Part shown: piece after piece, positions 59,933 through 64,000 of the stretch
Layout of the letters: every line of letters starts with the position of its first letter
How positions within the stretch are numbered: position 1 is the first letter of the stretch
DNA from: Granulicella sp. 5B5
GTDB lineage: Bacteria > Acidobacteriota > Terriglobia > Terriglobales > Acidobacteriaceae
Reading direction: 5' to 3'
NCBI RefSeq assembly: GCF_014083945.1
Contig: NZ_CP046444.1
Span: 2,232,001 to 2,296,000, forward strand
DNA length: 64,000 nt
Notes under the pieces: generated by a model
Databases searched by the model: none
Seen by the model: the letters and a program-made list of their open reading frames with translations, nothing else
What the model was told of the DNA's origin: nothing
Made by a program: the position numbers and the translations under genes

Positions 59933-60340
59933 ATGGGACTTCTGGATTCGATTGCCGGGATGGCGGAGCAGGCGATGGCTGGCCAGGGTGGCACCAACGC
60001 ACAGGTGGCGACAGGGTTGATGCAGGTTTTGCAGGAGCATCCTGAGGGCGTGCAGGGGCTGCTGAATGGGCTGCAGCAGAGCGGGCTAGGTGCCCATGCA
60101 GAGCAGTGGGCGAGCGGTGCGCTGACCTCCGCGACACCGGACCAGGTGCAGGCTGGCCTGGGCAACAACGGCATGTTAGAAGCTGTGGCAGCGAAGGCTG
60201 GGATTCCGCCGGCGCTGGCGCAGGAGGCGCTGACGACTGTGCTCCCGATGGTGCTGGCACACGTGGCTCCGAACGGGCAGGCCGCGCAGCCGGGCGATTT
60301 GGGCAGCCTGGCGGGATCGCTGCTGCAGAAGTTTTTGTAG
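59933..60340 (+). CDS. YidB-like (DUF937) protein
   Basis: A 135-residue protein matching DUF937/YidB: GLLDSIAGMAEQAMAGQGGT, LMQVLQEHPEGVQGLLNGLQ, GLGAHAEQWASG and the C-terminal MLEAVAAKAGIPPALAQEAL. The Gln/Ala/Gly-rich helical repeat fold has no known enzyme activity. AGGAG lies seven bases before the ATG at 59933, better than the ATG at 59927. It is followed by a strong bidirectional hairpin. Confidence 0.9.
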   Translation: MGLLDSIAGMAEQAMAGQGGTNAQVATGLMQVLQEHPEGVQGLLNGLQQSGLGAHAEQWASGALTSATPDQVQAGLGNNGMLEAVAAKAGIPPALAQEALTTVLPMVLAHVAPNGQAAQPGDLGSLAGSLLQKFL

Positions 60341-60356
60341 AGCGAAGAAGGATGGC

Positions 60357-60385
60357 AAAGGGCGGGGATGAAATCCCCGCCCTTT
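60357..60385. terminator. Bidirectional terminator between yidB-like and helicase genes
   Basis: A perfect 13-bp stem, AAAGGGCGGGGAT (60357-60369) and ATCCCCGCCCTTT (60373-60385), loop GAA. It serves the two convergent genes. Confidence 0.85.
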
Positions 60386-60407
60386 GCTGTTGGTGCGATT
60401 GATTTGG

Positions 60408-61925
60408 TTAGCGACCGCGGGAGCTGCTGCCGCCGGAGCGGCGGCCTGCGGGACGGCCGGCGTTGCCGCCGTGGGGGCGGTTGCCCTGGCTGCGTCCGCC
60501 GCCAGAGCCGCTGCGGCCACCACGAGCGCTGCCGTTGCGGCCCTTGTTGTAGGGGCGGGCAGGAGCCGCGTCGGAGGACTCGTTCACGGTGCCGTCGGCG
60601 TTCTTCCAGCTGCGCGTCTCCATCTGGAGGAGAGCGTCGAGACCGGAACCCGAGGCGGTGTTCAGGTCGAGCGGCTTGTTGCGCTCTTCCTTGGCGAGGT
60701 TCTTGTCGGCCTCATGCCACTGGAACTGGATCTTCAGCTCGCGCTCAAGCTTGCGGGCGTCGCCCTTTTCGAGCGGGGTGACGAAGGTGGTCGCAACGCC
60801 CTTGGCGCCCGCGCGGCCGGTGCGGCCGATGCGGTGGACGAAGTCGTCCGAGCCGTTGGGCAGGTCGTAGTTGACGACGTGCGCGATGTTGGAGATGTCG
60901 ATGCCGCGAGCGGCGACGTCGGTGGCGACGAGGACGCGGCTCTTGCCCAGTGAGAAGGCCTTGAGAGCGGCGGTGCGCTGCGACTGCGAGCGATCGCCGT
61001 GGATGATCTCCGTGGTGTGGCCGAGCTTTTCGAGCTTGCGGCCGATGCGGTCGGCACCGTGCTTGGTGCGCGAGAAGACGAGGTAGGTGCCCTCTTCTTC
61101 GTTCAGCATCTTGTCGAGCTGGGAGAGCTTCTGGTCCTGCATGACGGTGTAGACGCGGAGCTCGACACGGTCAGAGGGCTTGGAGGTGGTGCCGATCTCG
61201 ATGCGGACGGGGTCGACGACGTAGTCCTTGACGACCTCGCGGATGTTGGCGTCGAGGGTGGCGGAGTAGCACATGGTCTGGCGGTCCTTGGGGAGCGCGG
61301 CGACGATGCGGCGGATGGCGGGCAGGAAGCCCATGTCCAACATGCGGTCGACCTCGTCGAGGACGAGCATGTCGACGTCGCGGAGGTTGACGGCCTTGCG
61401 GCGGAGGAAGTCTTCGAGGCGGCCGGGGGTGGCGACGATGAGGCGCGGGCCGCGGCTGATCTGCTCGATCTGCGTGTTCTCGGAGAGGCCGCCGCAGACG
61501 AGAACGGCGTCGGACTTCTGGGTGGGGCAGATCTTGTGGAACTGCTCGAGCACCTGCATGGCGAGCTCGCGGGTGGGGAGCAGGATGAGAGCGAGAACCG
61601 GGGTCTTCTTGCCGCGCGTGCTGGCAACGGAGATCTCCTCAAGGCGCTCGATCATGGGGATGAGGAAGCTGAGGGTCTTGCCGGTGCCGGTGCTGGCGGT
61701 GGCGAGGATGTCGTCGCCTTCGATGGCGGGCGGGATTGCGCCGGCCTGGACGGGCGTCGGGGTGATGAAGCCGGCGGCGGAGAGACGGGCCTTCAGCGAG
61801 TCCGAGATGTCGAAGTCGGTGAAGGTGACAGTGTTGGTGGTCTCTGCGGTGGCTTTGATGGTGCGAGCGACTTTGAGGGGCTCGGGGTTCAGAATGGAAT
61901 CAAGAGTAAGTGTAGAAGTAGACAA
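60408..61925 (-). CDS. DEAD-box ATP-dependent RNA helicase
   Basis: A 505-residue helicase. Motifs: Q region GFITPTPVQAGAIPPAI, motif I ASTGTGKT, Ia PTRELA, Ib TPGR, motif II DEVD (not DEAD), motif III SAT, motif IV YLVFSRTK, V DVAARGID and VI HRIGRTGRAG. The C-terminus is a basic, Gly/Arg/Ser-rich tail (ARGGRSGSGGGRSQGNRPHG) typical of RNA-binding extensions. Such proteins remodel rRNA or mRNA structure, often under cold stress. The start appears to be TTG at 61925, with AAGGA about nine bases upstream; no ATG or GTG fits before motif Q. A long leader lies upstream. Confidence 0.93.
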   Translation of the reverse strand: MSTSTLTLDSILNPEPLKVARTIKATAETTNTVTFTDFDISDSLKARLSAAGFITPTPVQAGAIPPAIEGDDILATASTGTGKTLSFLIPMIERLEEISVASTRGKKTPVLALILLPTRELAMQVLEQFHKICPTQKSDAVLVCGGLSENTQIEQISRGPRLIVATPGRLEDFLRRKAVNLRDVDMLVLDEVDRMLDMGFLPAIRRIVAALPKDRQTMCYSATLDANIREVVKDYVVDPVRIEIGTTSKPSDRVELRVYTVMQDQKLSQLDKMLNEEEGTYLVFSRTKHGADRIGRKLEKLGHTTEIIHGDRSQSQRTAALKAFSLGKSRVLVATDVAARGIDISNIAHVVNYDLPNGSDDFVHRIGRTGRAGAKGVATTFVTPLEKGDARKLERELKIQFQWHEADKNLAKEERNKPLDLNTASGSGLDALLQMETRSWKNADGTVNESSDAAPARPYNKGRNGSARGGRSGSGGGRSQGNRPHGGNAGRPAGRRSGGSSSRGR

Positions 61926-62497
61926 GGGTTTCCTTATAAGTGGGTAAGAGGCGGAGGAATGCAGTAACGCGAAGCGGGCCGAGGCACGCAGTATGCGCTA
62001 TGGATTCGGGTTTCAGCATTGCCTTTGCGACATCCACGATGGAGGCCCTGTTGGGAAGCACTGCTGCTGCACGGCGAGGAAGAACCCAGTGGTTCGACCT
62101 ACGAGCCAGAGCAACCAACGCGCTTGTGAAACATCGTGACTGTGGTGCGCGGTGGAAGAGGATGGTGCGGTGATGGGCGCTCGCGGTCTCTGGCCAGACT
62201 CGAATCCATTGGGAGTCATCTGCCCGCGGTGCCTCGTGTATTTCTCATACACACGGTAAGGATACCACAGATATGCCAGCGGGCGCGTGGTTCGCGGGTT
62301 TTCGTGTGCAGGGTGGGGGTGTCCCCCCGTATACTTTTCGATTCAAAGGCCTGACAAGACTGTGGTTGAAGGCGGACTTGTGAAGGTCTATGAAGGGAAG
62401 GAGCTTCCTGCAAAGTCCTGGTAGCGAACGGGTAGGGCGCGCAGGGGTGGCGGACGAGATGGATCGCTTTGGCCGCTGTCCTACACTCAAGGAGGTC
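61926..62497. other. Long gap with helicase leader and a family D repeat
   Basis: This 572-bp gap between divergent helicase and pabB genes contains the helicase leader on the left and a family D element on the right (C-tract near 62323-62329, ACTTTTCGATTCAAAG, then GGACTTGTGAAGGTCT at 62374-62389). No supported gene is seen. Confidence 0.6.
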
Positions 62498-64000
62498 ATG
62501 AAGCGATCAGAGTCAGCTATTTCCATGGGGGACTGCCGGAGGCAAGTGGCGCGGGAGTCAAGAGCGATGCTCTTCGAGAGCGCGCAGAACGCCGGAGCGG
62601 AACCCGCCTGCTCGTATTTCTTCGAGCACCCAGTTCAGTGGATTGAGATTCGGAGGCTGGAGGAGATTCCCGAGGCCTTCGCGGCGATCGAGCAGGCCGT
62701 TGCCGATGGCTTCTGGGTTGCCGGATATCTCGGCTATGAGTGCGGCTATCACTGGGAACCCTCGGCGGCGGCGGACTTTGAGGCGCCGGAGGGCCTTCCG
62801 CTCGCCGCCTTTGGTGTGTATCGCGCGCCGGTCTCGCCTGTGCCGTCTGCTGCAGAAGAGAGTGCGTGTGGCCTGACGGATGTGGCGTTGTCGTTGTCTC
62901 CGGAGCGGTTCACGGAGCAGTTCAAGCGGATACAACAGTGGATCGCGGAGGGAGACACCTACCAGGTCAATCTGACCTGCCGCGTCGAAGCTGCATATTC
63001 ACAAGGCGCGGAGGTGCTGTTCGCGCACATGATGCAGAGGCAGCCGGTGGAGTTTGGCGCGATGCTGAATGTCGCTGGCCGGGTCGTGCTCTCCGCATCG
63101 CCGGAGCTGTTCTTTCAACGCAAAGGCCGCGAGCTGCGCGTACGTCCGATGAAGGGGACGTCCCGGCGAGGGCTGGATGCGGCTGAAGATGACCGGTTGG
63201 CGGCTGCGCTTGCTCTGGACGAGAAGAACCGCGCCGAGAACGTGATGATTGTGGACCTGCTGCGCAGCGACATAGGCCGCATCGCGGAGATGGGCTCGGT
63301 GCGCGTCGAGGACCTGTTCAAGGTGGAGCGTCATCCGTCTCTGCTGCAGATGACTTCGACGGTTGTGGGGGAGTTGCGAGAGGAGATGAGCTTCTATGAG
63401 CTGTTTCGCGCCCTGTTTCCCTGCGGCTCTATCGTGGGAGCGCCGAAGGTCCGGACGATGCAGATCATTCGTGAGCTGGAGGGCAGAGATCGCGGTGTGT
63501 ACACGGGGGCGATCGGATACATCAGGCCTGGTGGGGATGCTGTCTTCAGTGTAGGGATTCGAACGGCTGTGCTGGAACAGGGGCGCCTTTCGATGGGAGT
63601 GGGGGCGGGAGTGACTGCGGGGTCGGATGCGGATGCGGAGTTTGAGGAGTGCCTGCTGAAGGCGGAGTTTCTGCGTGACCGCTCGTTCGAGCTGATTGAG
63701 AGCCTGCGCTGGGAGGCAGGGGAGTGCGCGCTGCTGGAGCTGCATTTGAGGCGCATGGAGCGTTCGGCGAAGTTCTTCGGCTTTTCGTTCGAGCGCCAGT
63801 CGGCGCAGCGGGCGATTGCAGAGTGTGCGGACGGGCTGACAACGGACAGAGCGTGGAAGCTACGGATGACGATGAATGCCGCGGGTGTTTGCCGGGTGAG
63901 TGCGATGCCGTTGGAGGAGGAGACTTCAGCAGTGTTGCATGCGCGGCTGTGGCCTGAGCCGATGCGGGCCTCCGACGCATGGCTGCAACACAAGACCACA
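62498..64000 (+). CDS. pabB: Aminodeoxychorismate synthase component I fused to aminodeoxychorismate lyase (truncated by window edge)
   Basis: An open frame to the window end, about 501 residues visible. Chorismate-binding motifs: WIAEGDTYQVNLTCRVEAAY, VVLSASPELFFQRKG, VRPMKGTSRRG (the PIKGT-type Lys), KNRAENVMIVDLLRSDIGRI, GSIVGAPKVRTMQIIRELEG and GYIRPGGDAVFSVGIRTAVL. After about residue 385 a PabC-type PLP lyase domain begins (FELIESLRWEAGECALLELH, RRMERSAKFFGFSF, LQHKTT near the end, with the HKTT region expected before the catalytic turn). The fusion makes 4-amino-4-deoxychorismate and then p-aminobenzoate for folate. The start is uncertain; ATG codons at 62459, 62498 and 62525 are in frame, and an AGGAGG is too close to 62498 to be ideal. 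Confidence 0.9.
   Translation, partial: MKRSESAISMGDCRRQVARESRAMLFESAQNAGAEPACSYFFEHPVQWIEIRRLEEIPEAFAAIEQAVADGFWVAGYLGYECGYHWEPSAAADFEAPEGLPLAAFGVYRAPVSPVPSAAEESACGLTDVALSLSPERFTEQFKRIQQWIAEGDTYQVNLTCRVEAAYSQGAEVLFAHMMQRQPVEFGAMLNVAGRVVLSASPELFFQRKGRELRVRPMKGTSRRGLDAAEDDRLAAALALDEKNRAENVMIVDLLRSDIGRIAEMGSVRVEDLFKVERHPSLLQMTSTVVGELREEMSFYELFRALFPCGSIVGAPKVRTMQIIRELEGRDRGVYTGAIGYIRPGGDAVFSVGIRTAVLEQGRLSMGVGAGVTAGSDADAEFEECLLKAEFLRDRSFELIESLRWEAGECALLELHLRRMERSAKFFGFSFERQSAQRAIAECADGLTTDRAWKLRMTMNAAGVCRVSAMPLEEETSAVLHARLWPEPMRASDAWLQHKTT

Noticed and set aside
61926-62497. Search for a tRNA or riboswitch in the long helicase/pabB gap
   Set aside because: No cloverleaf with a T-psi-C arm and no recognised riboswitch core; the visible structure is explained by a family D repeat.

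Overview
The window looks like chromosomal DNA of an acidobacterium of subdivision 1 (Granulicella / Terriglobus / Edaphobacter type). The basis is high GC with G/C-ending codons, many secreted glycoside hydrolases, tandem MacB-like permeases, an HpnI-type hopanoid glycosyltransferase, and lineage-typical small proteins. This placement is inference from gene content; there is no 16S rRNA gene in the window. I found no tRNA, rRNA, CRISPR array, prophage or complete insertion sequence. Housekeeping anchors are rnpB, rpoD, rpmB, glpK/glpD, msrB, ridA, a DEAD-box helicase and a pabB-pabC fusion.

Layout. 1-5.2 kb: a truncated lipoprotein gene, an XRE-cupin regulator, a coiled-coil zinc-ribbon protein, a Nudix hydrolase and a DHA2 efflux pump. 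5.2-11 kb: an accessory patch with an Abi_2/HEPN-like defence gene, an aldo-keto reductase, a 52-residue membrane peptide, a GH75 chitosanase-like gene, a COG4705 membrane protein, a decayed beta-propeller remnant, rnpB and a VapBC-type toxin-antitoxin pair. 11-25 kb: two MacB-like permeases without an ATPase, hpnI, a quinone oxidoreductase, a cNMP-binding/DUF1003 membrane protein, a GT39 glycosyltransferase, a Rieske oxygenase, an esterase, a PQQ dehydrogenase and rpoD. 25-36 kb: a tandem MBL-fold pair in which the first copy lost half of its metal site, a GNAT, a secreted hydrolase, a DUF2147 protein, an RlmI-like methyltransferase carrying in-frame repeat insertions, a trhO remnant, and glpD/glpK. 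36-45 kb: a sugar-utilisation island (GH2, GH36 alpha-galactosidase, LacI regulator, GH105, GRP sugar transporter) bracketed by two copies of one 16-bp LacI-type palindrome. 45-51 kb: myo-inositol oxygenase, then hyuA-hyuB-MFS with 4-bp stop/start overlaps. 51-55 kb: a bufferin-like RiPP locus. 55-64 kb: small membrane and housekeeping genes, a GH39, YidB, the helicase and pabBC.

The strongest candidate system is the bufferin-like locus (50,960-54,848). A secreted Cys-rich precursor (C-x5-C twice), an MNIO/DUF692 enzyme and a DUF2063 partner are read leftward. A DoxX protein, an ECF sigma factor and a zinc-finger anti-sigma factor are read rightward. Both transcription units are preceded by the same bipartite element (TGTAAC[C/T]-N17-TC[A/T]AA), which suggests one ECF sigma factor drives both.

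The second notable theme is short palindromic repeats in several families. They occupy intergenic gaps and have also entered two coding sequences (the RlmI-like methyltransferase and the GT39 enzyme) without breaking the frame. One family shows compensatory stem changes between copies.
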